DNA of 64,000 bases from Gentiana macrophylla (lineage: Eukaryota; Streptophyta; Magnoliopsida; Gentianales; Gentianaceae). Location: the NCBI GenBank assembly GCA_026214975.1, contig CM047807.1, positions 69,109,824 to 69,173,823 on the forward strand, given 5' to 3'. Positions 47,090-56,955 of the stretch are shown here, in pieces; position 1 is the first letter of the stretch, and the number at the start of each line of letters is the position of its first letter. A program made the translations under genes and the position numbers. A model generated the notes under the pieces. That model saw only the letters and a program-made list of their open reading frames with translations, was not told where the DNA came from and did no database searches.

Positions 47090-47175
47090 ATGACCTTGGC
47101 ACCGTTGATATGGGTGGAAAGCCGGATCACCCTTTTAATGATCCTTTTGTTACGCATGTTGGTGAAAATCGTTAA
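47090..47175 (+). pseudogene. R gag-like frame, segment 3 with stop
   Basis: Removing A joins LVHM to DDLGTVDMGGKPDHPFNDPF in the same frame, ending at TAA 47173-47175. The frame is preserved exactly across the 24-kb insertion, which supports the reconstruction of R. Confidence 0.65.
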
Positions 47176-47435
47176 TTGCCTTGCTATACTTATATTGATG
47201 TCATTCAGTGCTTCATCCACGTTTACATCAAGCAGAGAGACTGTTTTTCTATTCTATTCAAGAAACATGGATCGCCATTTACTCAAGCTATTGCTGTGGA
47301 GTTGTATTTATGCATTATCTTTGATCCTGGCATATCATTGACGTTTTTCGCATGTTGTTTCTAGATTGGTGCGTGAGGCTGAGTTTTATGACGTCCTATT
47401 GATTCAAGGACGAATCATTTCAAACCGGGAGGGAA
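47176..47435 (+). other. R 3' untranslated region and polypurine tract
   Basis: No domain is recognisable. AAACCGGGAGGGAA at 47422-47435 immediately precedes the 3' LTR and is the polypurine tract. Confidence 0.75.
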
Positions 47436-47911
47436 TGATGTGATCGTAGATGAGACGTTGTGGCTTGGAGCCTATTTATTTTCTCGTCTATCCCACATTG
47501 TTTCTATGGCAGATTTTAGTTGACTTTTATTATTATTTATTAGGTTTATTTTTATTATATTTCTATTATTTATTTTTGTCCCACATCGGTTAGGAGCTGT
47601 TTTATTTCTTTTATTCTAGCCTATAAAAAGGCTTTAGTTGTAATCTTTTTTGGACAGACAAATTTTGATATATTATATTTGAAGCTTTTAAGCTTTGGTG
47701 AGTTTTCTCACGTTAGCGTTTGGTGGATTCCAAACCGGTGTTTGGTAGATTCCAAACGGGACTTATCGAGGTTGTGAGCGAACCTTGTAGGTGTCCATTA
47801 TACCAAGGTTTTTGGCTATAGGATAGCCAAAGGTCGCGGTGCTCAACTTATTGGTGCCTTCAGTCAAGTCCTCGGGCATTTTCGGATCTGATTCGTTCAA
47901 GGATAACATCA
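47436..47911 (+). repeat. 3' LTR of element R
   Basis: This 476-bp LTR is about 40 bp longer than its partner at 10451-10886 because of indels and divergence in the last 170 bp. The TATA box TATAAAAAG (47622-47630) is conserved. It is followed by the GAAGG duplication. Confidence 0.9.
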
Positions 47912-47916
47912 GAAGG

Positions 47917-48718
47917 TTTGTGAAATTGATAGAGTTTCATCACTTTGTGTTCTTTGATCTTTCTATGTGAATTATCCTTTTTATTTATTTCTATCAATGC
48001 CTTCTATTTATAGCTTTGATTTCCTTGATTTGAAAATTCTTCCGTTGGCTATTTAATTTCGAGAATCATCCTTGATTCTCGTTTGATTTAATCCTTCTTG
48101 ATTTTTGGGGATCTGTATTTTCTTCAAACATTCATCATTAAATCCGTCCTTGGTTGATTTTGCATTAATTGCTTGATCTTCGATTTAATTATATTGCAGA
48201 ACTTATGAGTATCATATTTGACTTACTTGGCTGTTCTGATCATTACTTCACCACTGAGATACACTTCACTGTTATTTCTTTAGTCAGCCAACAAAACCTT
48301 CACGCCATTTGGTTTCTTTGTTTTCCTTCTACATTGATTCCTGATGTCCAATTTATATATGTACTTCATTGATCCTTGATTTGGATGAGATCCGTGTACA
48401 CCATATTAAAAGAATAGATTCCATCACTTGTAATATATCTTAGACTTACCCAAGGTCATCACAGACTTCTGTGGCTGTAAGTCAGTCCACAGGTCTTCAC
48501 TTCACTGTGCTGGTTCCTTGGCTTTCTTCACTGAGCTGCTTCATGGTCTTTACTAAGCCGGCCTACTAGTCTATTACAGTGCTTGTCTGACTTAACTTAT
48601 ACAACATGTCAGACTTCTAAGTAAAGCCTATTCAAACATTACTGCTCATTTACACTTATTTCAGGCTTGTTATAACAGCTAGTATGGCCATCATCAAAAC
48701 CAAAAAATGTTCCTAAAA
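47917..48718 (-). repeat. SIRE-like LTR, right segment
   Basis: This continues the LTR from 10450. On the minus strand its start reads TTTTTAGGAACATTTTTTGG followed by TTTTGATGATGGCC. The frame at 48169-48372 is not supported. Confidence 0.7.
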
Positions 48719-49166
48719 ATTTCCCCCTTTTGATGATGCCAAAACTCTAATAAGCCTGAATATAAGTACAATCACTTAAATGTAATAATTACAATTAAAG
48801 TCAAAAATTTTATTTATCCACACAGGACAAAAAGTTGTTCAAAAATAGAGCTTTCAGGCTTACCACTACCTTCCCCCTTTTTGGTAGCATCATGCTTCTC
48901 TGCCAGAATCTTGTTTGTGGCCCCAGACACTGTTAGAATTTTGTCAAGTTTCTTGATAGTCTGATCCATTGTACTATCAATCATTTTTGGAGCTGTCTTC
49001 TCTATGTCAACAATTAGAGGGGCCAATATCCAAATGAAAAGAACTGTCTGGATTGTAGTTTGTGCATGTGCTGGTGAAGGAACATCACCAAAGTCTCTTT
49101 TTCCTCTACCAATTCTTCATAATGTTCAGTGGCAGCAAGACTAGGCTTTTCAATAGTCATTCATTT
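48719..49166 (-). other. SIRE-like internal tail with polypurine tract
   Basis: The minus-strand polypurine tract AAAAGGGGGAAA (about 48719-48732) is followed upstream by a short frame (48814-49026; DQTIKKLDKILTVSG). By position this frame could be the end of a SIRE env-like gene; I cannot confirm it. Element B begins at its right edge. Confidence 0.5.
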
Positions 49167-49298
49167 TGGAATTAACGCCTGAAAGACAATTTATGTAATT
49201 GTTTTTATAATTAATAAATGACAGATTTATTCTCATCTTATTATTTGCTTCGTGCTTATAAGTAATACACTACTGAAAACCCTAAGTCGTATCATATG

Positions 49299-50258
49299 TG
49301 ATGGAGGACCATCCAAGGAGCTTACAAAAGATCCTTTGAAGATAAGAGATGGACCAGTGACCAGATTCCAAGCCAAAAGGATGAAAGAAGCATTAAATGC
49401 GCTTGTTGTTGAGTTGCATGACAAGGCATCAATGGTAGAAGAAGATCCACTGAAAGAGCCACTATTGGTGAATATAATCCAAGCTCGAGAGGGTCAAAAT
49501 GATGATTGGGCTATGCTAGAGCAGTTGGAGTGAACAGAACACAAGTTTCAAGCACAATGGGCTATAATATGGGTTTGGCACCACTTAGCCTACTTTTACT
49601 AGTTCTTGGGCTTGTAATTTGTATTTTAATATTTCTTATCATATTATAATAGTCCAATAAGGCCCTCTACACTTTGAATTTCGTGCATGAGGTGTCCATT
49701 AGGGTTTAGGGTTCAATCAAATCTTCATCTTATTTTTGGTAGATAATCAATCAATCTGATTGGGGGATTATTTACTAATTTGTGATTTGAAGATCTTTTT
49801 TTATTTTTGGAATTACCTTTTTCTTTATTTCATCTAGACTTAGGAGTTGTCTAGGTTCATTTTTATTTTATATTTTCTTATTTTGTTTTCATTTTCTAGA
49901 AAATAAAATGCCAACATCCTTAGCCTATAAAAGGAGGGGCACACCATATGTATTTGACACCTTGAATTATAATCATATTGAGAGTTTTCTCTTAGAGTTT
50001 TTACAACTTTTGTTAAGTGCATTTTAAGTTTGTGAGCATAGCTTAAAGTGTTTCATTGTAGTCTTTGGTTTAAGGATCATTAGAAGGGTCTTGGCTTCTT
50101 CATAGCCATTGGTTCTTCTAGTATCATCCTTGAGTTAAACTACTTTTGCTCAAGTCTTTTCCTTCATCTAATTCTATTTTCCTTTTTATTTCGGGATATT
50201 CATTGTATTACTTAGGGTTCTTAACAATTTAATTGTTAGGGGTCCAAGGTATACATCA
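49299..50258 (+). repeat. 5' LTR of element E
   Basis: This 960-bp LTR is nearly identical to 55998-56955. Differences include a 2-bp indel near 49360, CACTG versus CTTTG near 49450, small indels around the GAGCAGTTGGAG block and one T deletion near 49863. The TATA box TATAAAAG is at 49925-49932. Its first 230 bp encode the C-terminal tail of pol, which is functional only in the 3' copy. Confidence 0.97.
49925..49932 (+). promoter_or_regulatory. TATA box in the E 5' LTR
   Basis: TATAAAAG is followed by GAGGGGCACACC and is conserved at 56623-56630 in the 3' LTR. It is the likely promoter of the genomic RNA. Confidence 0.65.
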
Positions 50259-51353
50259 GTTGGTATCAGAGAAGTGGTTCAATCCATTTGTTTTGGTGTT
50301 GCTGATTTGACACCCGTTTTTATTTCAATTCGTTTTATGCTCATAAAAACTCAAAAAAATCTGTAATTTTTATCACATATAAATCACCAATTGATCTTCA
50401 TTTTCTCTTTTTATTGTATCTCAAAATTCGAATCAGATCATACTGAAAACTGCATTGCAACACAGAATACTCTGTTCTGAAATTCTGCAGCAGTAGATCT
50501 TCTTTCGAATTTCGTTTGAGTGGGTTATCAAATTCAAAATTCATTAAAAATTGGTGGAGTGATAGGAAATTTCCTGTTCTACAACTTTCATCTTTTGAGT
50601 TTTTCCATATTCGTTATAGTTTGATCACAATCGGTAAAATAAGTCACTGCTACAACTCTGGAAAATTTTGACAGATTGAGTTAGTTGACAAGAAACGATT
50701 GTTTGTTCAACCTATAAAAGTCCAAAAAATCTGAATTTTGGGTATCATCTACATAACGCATTATTCTACAAATTTCCTTTTTTCTTCCTGTTGAAATTCG
50801 TTTTTGTTTGGGCTGCACGTGCCAATAAGTGCAGGGCTGAATTTATGGACAAAATCAGGAAGTTGTCACCGAACTCCAGTTGAAGTGCTAATCGTTTAGG
50901 CACTGATTAAAAGGTGATAATATGATCTAATCCAAGTTCTTCAGAGTTTTTTTGAGTCAAAAAAAAACACAAAAAAAAAAAAAAAAAAAAAACAAAAAAA
51001 AACACAAAAAAAAAAAAAAAGGTCATATAAAGGGCCAGTCACTCAAAATGTGCCCCAAGTCTGTTACATCTTTGGTCCCTTCCACATCTCTTCCATTATT
51101 TTGTCTTTTCTTCTCACTTTTGAATCCATCCTAGCCTTCTCTTCTTGTGATTTGAGGACTAAGGATACTGATGATTCATGAGCATTGCAAACATATTATT
51201 GTGCACTTTTTAATCGTTTAATACTCTAATTGAGAAGAGCGGTAAAAGGCAATTGTGTGGTGAGTCTATAAGAGGGGAGAGAAAAGCCAGAGTGAATTTT
51301 CAATCACCCCACAAAGAGCGTAAGTGAGGTTTTATTTTCCCTGTTTATATTTT

Positions 51354-51417
<64 letters not shown>

Positions 51418-51471
51418 CCGGACACCGAAAAGTGCCTTATAATTTTATTTATTTTACTCTTTCTAAAAGAA
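50259..51471 (+). other. Leader of element E with PBS and long A tracts
   Basis: The PBS lies at 50261. The rest is a long non-coding leader with an interrupted A-rich stretch at about 50959-51020 and a run of about 58 A at 51356-51413 shortly before the gag start. Lys-rich frames here are artefacts of the A tracts. Confidence 0.8.
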
Positions 51472-52600
51472 TGTCAAGTGAGCGGTCGAGAAAGTTGAGG
51501 CTTCCTCAACTAAGGGAGTAGATTCTAAGTTGTCACTTGAATCATCTCATCAACAAGTTAATCGACTAATGGAAGAAATGACCGATATGAAAAACTTGTT
51601 GAGGAATCGAGAGGACAAACTAATGGTCGGAGAGCTGCTAATGCATCGATCACAAACAATGCAAGAAGACGCATTAATTTTGGCCCGAACATGATAATGA
51701 ACATGAAGTTGATCGGGACCTTGATCTGATGATATACCGCAGGCGAATATGATGAGTTTACGCTTAATCAGTCTGCGAGAGGCCAAGAAGGAATAATCAT
51801 CAAGATGGTATTGAAACATCAAGATGAAGATTCCTCCTTTCAAGGGACTAGTAATCCGGAGGAGTATTTAGAATGGGAAAAAAGAGTCGAGTTTGTATTT
51901 GATTGTAATAAATATAGCGAGACTCAAAAAGTAAAGTTGGCGCATTAGAATTTTACGATTATGCAATGTTACGGTGGGATCAAATAGTGACAACCGAGAA
52001 GGAGAATGGGCGATGTTCCATTGAGGCGTGGAGTGAGATGAAAAAATAATGAAAAAGATTTGTACCTAACCATTATCATCGTGAACGTCTTCAAAAATTG
52101 CAGGTACTCCGCCAAGGATCCATGACAGTCGATGATTACTATAAGGAAATGGAGGTTTCCATGATCCGTGCCAATGTTGAGGAGGATGAGGAAGCCACAA
52201 TGGCCAGATTCCTTAGTGGGTTGAATAGTGAGATAGCCAACACTGTTGACTTACATCCCTATTCTGATCTACAAGGAATGGTGCATATGGCTATTAAAGT
52301 TGAAAGTCAACTCAAGAAGAAGAATTCCTTATCCAAAGGAATTCCTCTCACTTTCGACCTTATGCCAAGTCGAAGGGATGCCCCTAAGACTCTTACTAAT
52401 GCACCCAAAGGTCAAGAAAAGTCCAAGGAATTGGAAAAGGGTAAGGAACGAAATTTTAATGCTAATCCTTCTAGATCTCATGATATTATGTGTTTTGGTG
52501 CAAAGGAAGAGGACATTATTCCAACAATTGTCCAAACCCGTGTGATGATTATACGGGAGATGGCACCTATGAATCAAAGCAAGTGAGGAGGAGAAAGAGC
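51472..52600 (+). pseudogene. Element E gag
   Basis: The ATG at 51472 (MSSERSRKLRLPQLRE) begins a gag soon broken by frameshifts. Later pieces show FQGTSNPEEYLEWEKRVEFV and YSETQKVKLA, then the frame 52098-52586 with VLRQGSMTVDDYYKEMEVSM and GLNSEIANTVDLHPYSDLQG, the end of the gag core. The zinc knuckle F.CKGRGHYSNNCPN at about 52490 is displaced by one base from its preceding Cys, an apparent single-base deletion inside the CCHC motif. Stops also lie near 51947 and 51985. Confidence 0.88.
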
Positions 52601-53353
52601 ATGAAAGTGGTAAGGAAGAGGATCAAGACATTACTAATCCAATTGAGGACAACGGGGAACTACTTGTGGTAAGGCGGGCCTTAAGTGTCCAACCAAAGGT
52701 AGTGGGTCAAGAGGACCAAAGAGAAAACATCTTTCACACAAGATGTATGGTTAAAGGTAAAATTTGCATGATTATTATTGATAGTGGAAGTTGTGCAAAT
52801 GTGGTAAGTCAAGAAATGGTAGATAAACTTGGTTTAGAGACTATCAAGCATCCAAACCCGTATAAATTTGCAATGGCTTAATGAGTGTGGGGAGCTTAGA
52901 GTTACTAAACAAGTTCTTTTATCTTTTTCTATTCGCAATTTGAGGATCAAATTGTGTGCGATGTGATTTCTATGCATGCTACACATATTTTACTTGGTAG
53001 ACCCTGGCAATTTGATAAGAAAGCAATTCATGATGGTTTTTTGAATCAATACTCTTTTAAGCATAATAATAGAAAAATTGTCTTGACTTCTTTAAATCCA
53101 GAGCAAATCCATGAAAGTCAAGTAAAAATGGCTAAATCTAGAAAAGAACATGAATTGAATCTAAAAGAAAAAGCCGTGGTGAGTAGTGTGCAAACTGAGA
53201 GTGTTGCGTCTGAGCTTAAGGAAAAGAAGGAAGCATCGAAAGCACTTAAAAATAAACCTAACTTCTTTGCTAAAACAACTCACGTGCATAAGGCAATTCA
53301 GGAAAAGCGTCAAGTGTTTGTCATAATATTTAAAGAATGCTTGTTAAGTACGG
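52601..53353 (+). pseudogene. Element E protease and linker
   Basis: The frame at 52666-52881 holds FHTRCMVKGKICMIIIDSGS and CANVVSQEMVDKLGLETIKH, the retropepsin site with D-S-G. A stop after FAMA and a shift lead into the frame starting at 52954 with HATHILLGRPWQFDKKAIHD and a Lys-rich linker. Protease would cut the Gag-Pol polyprotein. Confidence 0.85.
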
Positions 53354-54746
53354 GTGATATATCCCCGTCTATGCCTGGTATGTTTGTTGAGTTGTTGCAG
53401 GAATATCAAGACGTGTTTCCAGACGAGGAACCATATGGATTACCACCCTTACGTGGTATTGAACATCAGATTGACTTTGTTCCCGGGGCGTCATTGCCCA
53501 ATAGACCTGCCTATAGAGCAAGTCCAGAGGAAACAAAGGAAATACAGAGGCAGGTAAGTGAACTATTGGAAAGGGGTAAGGTGAGGAAAACACTAGTCCT
53601 TGTGCCGTTCTGTCATTTTAGTTCCCAAGAAAAGCTGGAGAATGGCGTATGTGTACAGATTGTAGAGCAATTAATAAAATCACAATCAAGTATAGATATC
53701 CCATTCCTCGGTTGGATTATATGTTGACGAGTTACATGGTGCTATACTTTTTACTAAAATAGATCTAAAAAGTGGATACCATCAAATAAGAATAAAAGAG
53801 GGAGACGAATGGAAAAGCGCTTTCAAGACCAAGTTTGGTCTATATGAATGGCTAGTTATACCATTTGGACTCACTAATGCACCCAGTACTTTTATGCGCT
53901 TAATGAACCATGTTTTGCGTGAGTATATTGGTAAATTTGTGGTAGTCTATTTTGATGATATTTTGATCTATAGCAAGAGTCAAGATGAGCATTTGCATCA
54001 TGTACGTGTTGTTTTGGACACACTTAGAAAGGAGTCTTTGTATGCTAATTTTAAAAGTGTTCATTTTGCATGGATAAAGTGGTATTTCTTGGGTTCATTG
54101 TTGGAGCCAACGGTATTGAGGTTGACCCCGAAAAGGTCAAGGCCATTAAAGAGTGGCCCACGCCTAAAACTGTTACTGAAGTGAGGAGTTTTCATGGCCT
54201 AGCTAGTTTCTATAGGCGTTTTGTGAAAGATTTCAGCACTATTGCATCTCCTTTAAATGAGTTGGTTAAAAAGGAAGTTTCTTTTCATTGGGGAGTAAAA
54301 CAACAACAAGCTTTTGAACTCTTAAAAGAGAGGTTAACTAGTGCGCCTGTCTTAGCATTACCTAATTTTGATTGTGCATTTGAAATTGAATGTGATGCTT
54401 CTGGGATTGGGATTGGGGCTGTTCTTATTCAAAACAATCGTCCCATTGCCTATTTTAGTGAGAAGTTAAAGGCTGCACAATTAAATTACTCCACTTATGA
54501 TAAAGAGATGTATCGTTGGTAAGAGCATTGAAAACTTGGCAGCATTACCTATGGCCCAAAGAATTTGTGATTCACACGGATCACGAATCCTTAAAGTACC
54601 TTAAGGGTCAAGGGAAGTTAAATAAGAGGCATATGAAGTGGGTAGAATTTATTGAAACATTTCCTTATGTTATCCGGTATAAATGTGGTAAAGAAAATAA
54701 AGTAGCTGATGCATTATCTCGAAGGTATACTTTAATCGCACTTTAG
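53354..54746 (+). pseudogene. Element E reverse transcriptase and RNase H
   Basis: The RT entry YQDVFPDEEPYGLPPLRGIE lies near 53405. A shift near 53600 precedes [20 protein letters not shown] (53750) and [20 protein letters not shown]. The catalytic [14 protein letters not shown] follows (about 53940). The thumb reads [20 protein letters not shown] and [20 protein letters not shown]. RNase H then shows [18 protein letters not shown], a shift near 54520, [20 protein letters not shown] and [11 protein letters not shown]. Catalytic FDD and the RNase H acidic residues that I can see are kept. At least three frameshifts are present. Confidence 0.95.
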
Positions 54747-56108
54747 ATTCTAAAGCGCTTGGGTTTGAAATGATTAAGGAATTGTATCATAATGATGTTG
54801 ACTTTTCTTCTATACATGTTGCATGTGAGCAACTGGTTTTAAAGATTTTTATAGGCATGATGGTTATCTTTTTCGTGGTAAACAAATTTGCATACCTAAA
54901 TGTTCTATAAGAGAGTTGTTGGTAAGTGAAGCTCACGGGGAGGTTTAATGGGTCATTTTGGGATGAATAAAGCGTTAGAAGTCCTAAAAGAACATTTTTA
55001 TTGGCCTAATATGCGTGTGGATGTTAATAGAATTTGTGATCATTGCATTACATGTAAACATGCTAAATCCAAAACCCAGCCTCATGGTTTGTATCAACCA
55101 CTCCCAATTCTAATGAACCTTGGGCGAGATATCTCTATGGATTTTGTTCTTGGTTTACCAAGGTCTAAAAGTGGTAAGGATTCGGTTTTGTAGTAGTGGA
55201 TGATTTTGAAGATGGCACACTTTATTGCTTACACTAAAACAAATGATGCGACATATATTGCTAATTTATTCTTTAAAGAAGTTGTGCGTTTACATGGAGT
55301 TCCACGTACTATTGTGAGTGATCGTGATGTGAAATTTTTGAGTCACTTTTGGAAAGTTTTATGGAGTAAGTTAGGTACTAAATTACTATTTTCTACTACT
55401 TGCCACCCCCAAACTGATGGTCAAACTGAAATGGTTAATAGGACTTTAGGACAATTACTTCGTTCAATAATACATAAGAACCTTAAAAATTGGGAAAATT
55501 GTCTTCCTTTTGTTGAGTTTGCGTATAATAGAGTCCCGCATATCTGCTGACTAAATTTTCACCATTTGAAGTAGTGTATGGCTTTAATCCATTGAGCCCT
55601 CTTGATTTAATCCCCATACCTTGTGAAGAAAAAGCAAGCTTGGATGGGAAAAACAAAGCTGAGTCTATTAAAGCATTGCATGAAAAAGTTAAAGCTAATA
55701 TTGAGAAACGGACTCAGGTTTACTCCAAACAGCACAACAAGGGAAGGAAAGAGGTTTTATTTGAACCCGGTGATTGGGTTTGGTTACATCTTGAAAGGAT
55801 AGGTTTCTATTAAACGGAGATCCAAGTTGCAACCCAGAGGAGATGGACCATTTCAAGTTGTGGCAAAAGTGAATAATAATGCCTACAAGCTGGATCTACC
55901 TGGTGAATACAATGTAAGTGCTACTTTTAATGTTTCAGACTTAACCCCATTTGATGCGAGAAGATTTGAGGACAAATCCTTTTCAAGAGGGAGGGATGAT
56001 GGAGGACCATCCAAGGAGCTTACAAAAGATCCTTTGAAGATAAGAGATGGACCAGTGACGATTCCAAGCCAAAAGGATGAAAGAAGCATTAAATGCGCTT
56101 GTTGTTGA
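54747..56108 (+). pseudogene. Element E integrase and C-terminal pol tail
   Basis: The zinc module [20 protein letters not shown] ... CDHCITCK is at 54950-55060. The catalytic core has [15 protein letters not shown] (Asp), [18 protein letters not shown] (Asp) and [18 protein letters not shown] (Glu). A small C-terminal domain reads LQPRGDGPFQVVAKVNNNAY and GEYNVSATFNVSDLTPFDA. I do not see a chromodomain. The frame crosses the polypurine tract into the 3' LTR (DDGGPSKELTKDPLKIRDGP). Frame breaks occur at about 55195, 55550 and 55814. Confidence 0.92.
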
Positions 56109-56955
56109 GTTGCATGACAAGGCATCAATGGTAGAAGAAGATCCTTTGAAAGAGCCACTATTGGTGAATATAATCCAAGCTCGAGAGGGTCAAAATGATG
56201 ATTGGGCTATGCTAGAGCAATTTGGAGTGAAACAGAACACAAGTTTCAAGCACAATGGGCTATAATATGGGTTTGGCACCACTTAGCCTACTTTTACTAG
56301 TTCTTGGGCTTGTAATTTGTATTTTAATATTTCTTATCATATTATAATAGTCCAATAAGGCCCTCTACACTTTGAATTTCGTGCATGAGGTGTCCATTAG
56401 GGTTTAGGGTTCAATCAAATCTTCATCTTATTTTTGGTAGATAATCAATCAATCTGATTGGGGGATTATTTACTAATTTGTGATTTGAAGATCTTTTTTT
56501 ATTTTTGGAATTACCTTTTTCTTTATTTCATCTAGACTTAGGAGTTGTCTAGGTTCATTTTATTTTATATTTTCTTATTTTGTTTTCATTTTCTAGAAAA
56601 TAAAATGCCAACATCCTTAGCCTATAAAAGGAGGGGCACACCATATGTATTTGACACCTTGAATTATAATAATATTGAGAGTTTTCTCTTAGAGTTTTTA
56701 CAACTTTTGTTAAGTGCATTTTAAGTTTGTGAGCATAGCTTAAAGTGTTTCATTGTAGTCTTTGGTTTAAGGATCATTAGAAGGGTCTTGGCTTCTTCAT
56801 AGCCATTGGTTCTTCTAGTCTCATCCTTGAGTTAAACTACTTTTGCTCAAGTCTTTTCCTTCATCTAATTCTATTTTCCTTTTTATTTCGGGATATTCAT
56901 TGTATTACTTAGGGTTCTTAACAATTTAATTGTTAGGGGTCCAAGGTATACATCA
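55998..56955 (+). repeat. 3' LTR of element E
   Basis: This 958-bp LTR is the partner of 49299-50258. It ends TATACATCA followed by ATATG and then B LTR sequence. Confidence 0.97.

Larger units (their letters stand above)
10451..47911 (+). mobile_element. Element R: small gag-only (TR-GAG-like) LTR retrotransposon, twice interrupted
   Basis: LTRs at 10451-10886 and 47436-47911 share ends (TGATGTGATCG ... ACATCA) and long identical blocks. The whole is flanked by the 5-bp duplication GAAGG (10446-10450 and 47912-47916). Removing C and A leaves about 2.47 kb: LTR, PBS-like site, AT-rich leader, a short gag-like frame, polypurine tract, LTR. There is no protease, RT or integrase, so it would depend on proteins supplied by another element. 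It is the outermost member of the nest inside the SIRE LTR. Confidence 0.9.
9861..49166 (-). mobile_element. SIRE-like copia element: 3' LTR plus short internal tail, hosting the main nest
   Basis: With the insertion R removed, 9861-10450 joins 47917-48718 into one LTR of about 1.39 kb starting TGTTGGTCCC on the plus strand. The adjoining minus-strand sequence reads CATCATCAAAAGGGGGAAA, the SIRE/Maximus-type polypurine tract, followed by AGGAACATTTTTTGG and TTTTGATGATGGCC, which open SIRE LTRs. Only about 450 bp of internal sequence remains (48719-49166) before element B. Family assignment rests on these signature strings, not on coding sequence. Confidence 0.72.
49299..56955 (+). mobile_element. 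Element E: young Ty3 retrotransposon, chromovirus-like
   Basis: LTRs at 49299-50258 and 55998-56955 (TGATGGAGGACC ... TATACATCA) are flanked by ATATG (49294-49298, 56956-56960). The PBS is TGGTATCAGAGAAG at 50261 and the polypurine tract AAGAGGGAGGGA ends at 55997. Gag, protease, RT, RNase H and integrase follow in Ty3 order on the plus strand. Frameshifts and stops interrupt gag, the region before RT, and integrase. The LTRs differ at about a dozen sites I can spot in 960 bp, so insertion was recent relative to the rest of the window. Confidence 0.96.

Noticed and set aside
48814..49026. Firm env-like gene call for the SIRE tail
   Set aside because: The 70-residue frame has no recognisable motif; only its position suggests this.
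49252..49533. A small host gene encoding about 93 residues
   Set aside because: It starts before the LTR of E and continues into the LTR copy of the pol tail; the same sequence is at 55998-56265.
51472..56108. Endogenous pararetrovirus
   Set aside because: Integrase, paired LTRs, PBS, polypurine tract and a 5-bp duplication identify a Ty3 retrotransposon; no movement-protein region is seen.
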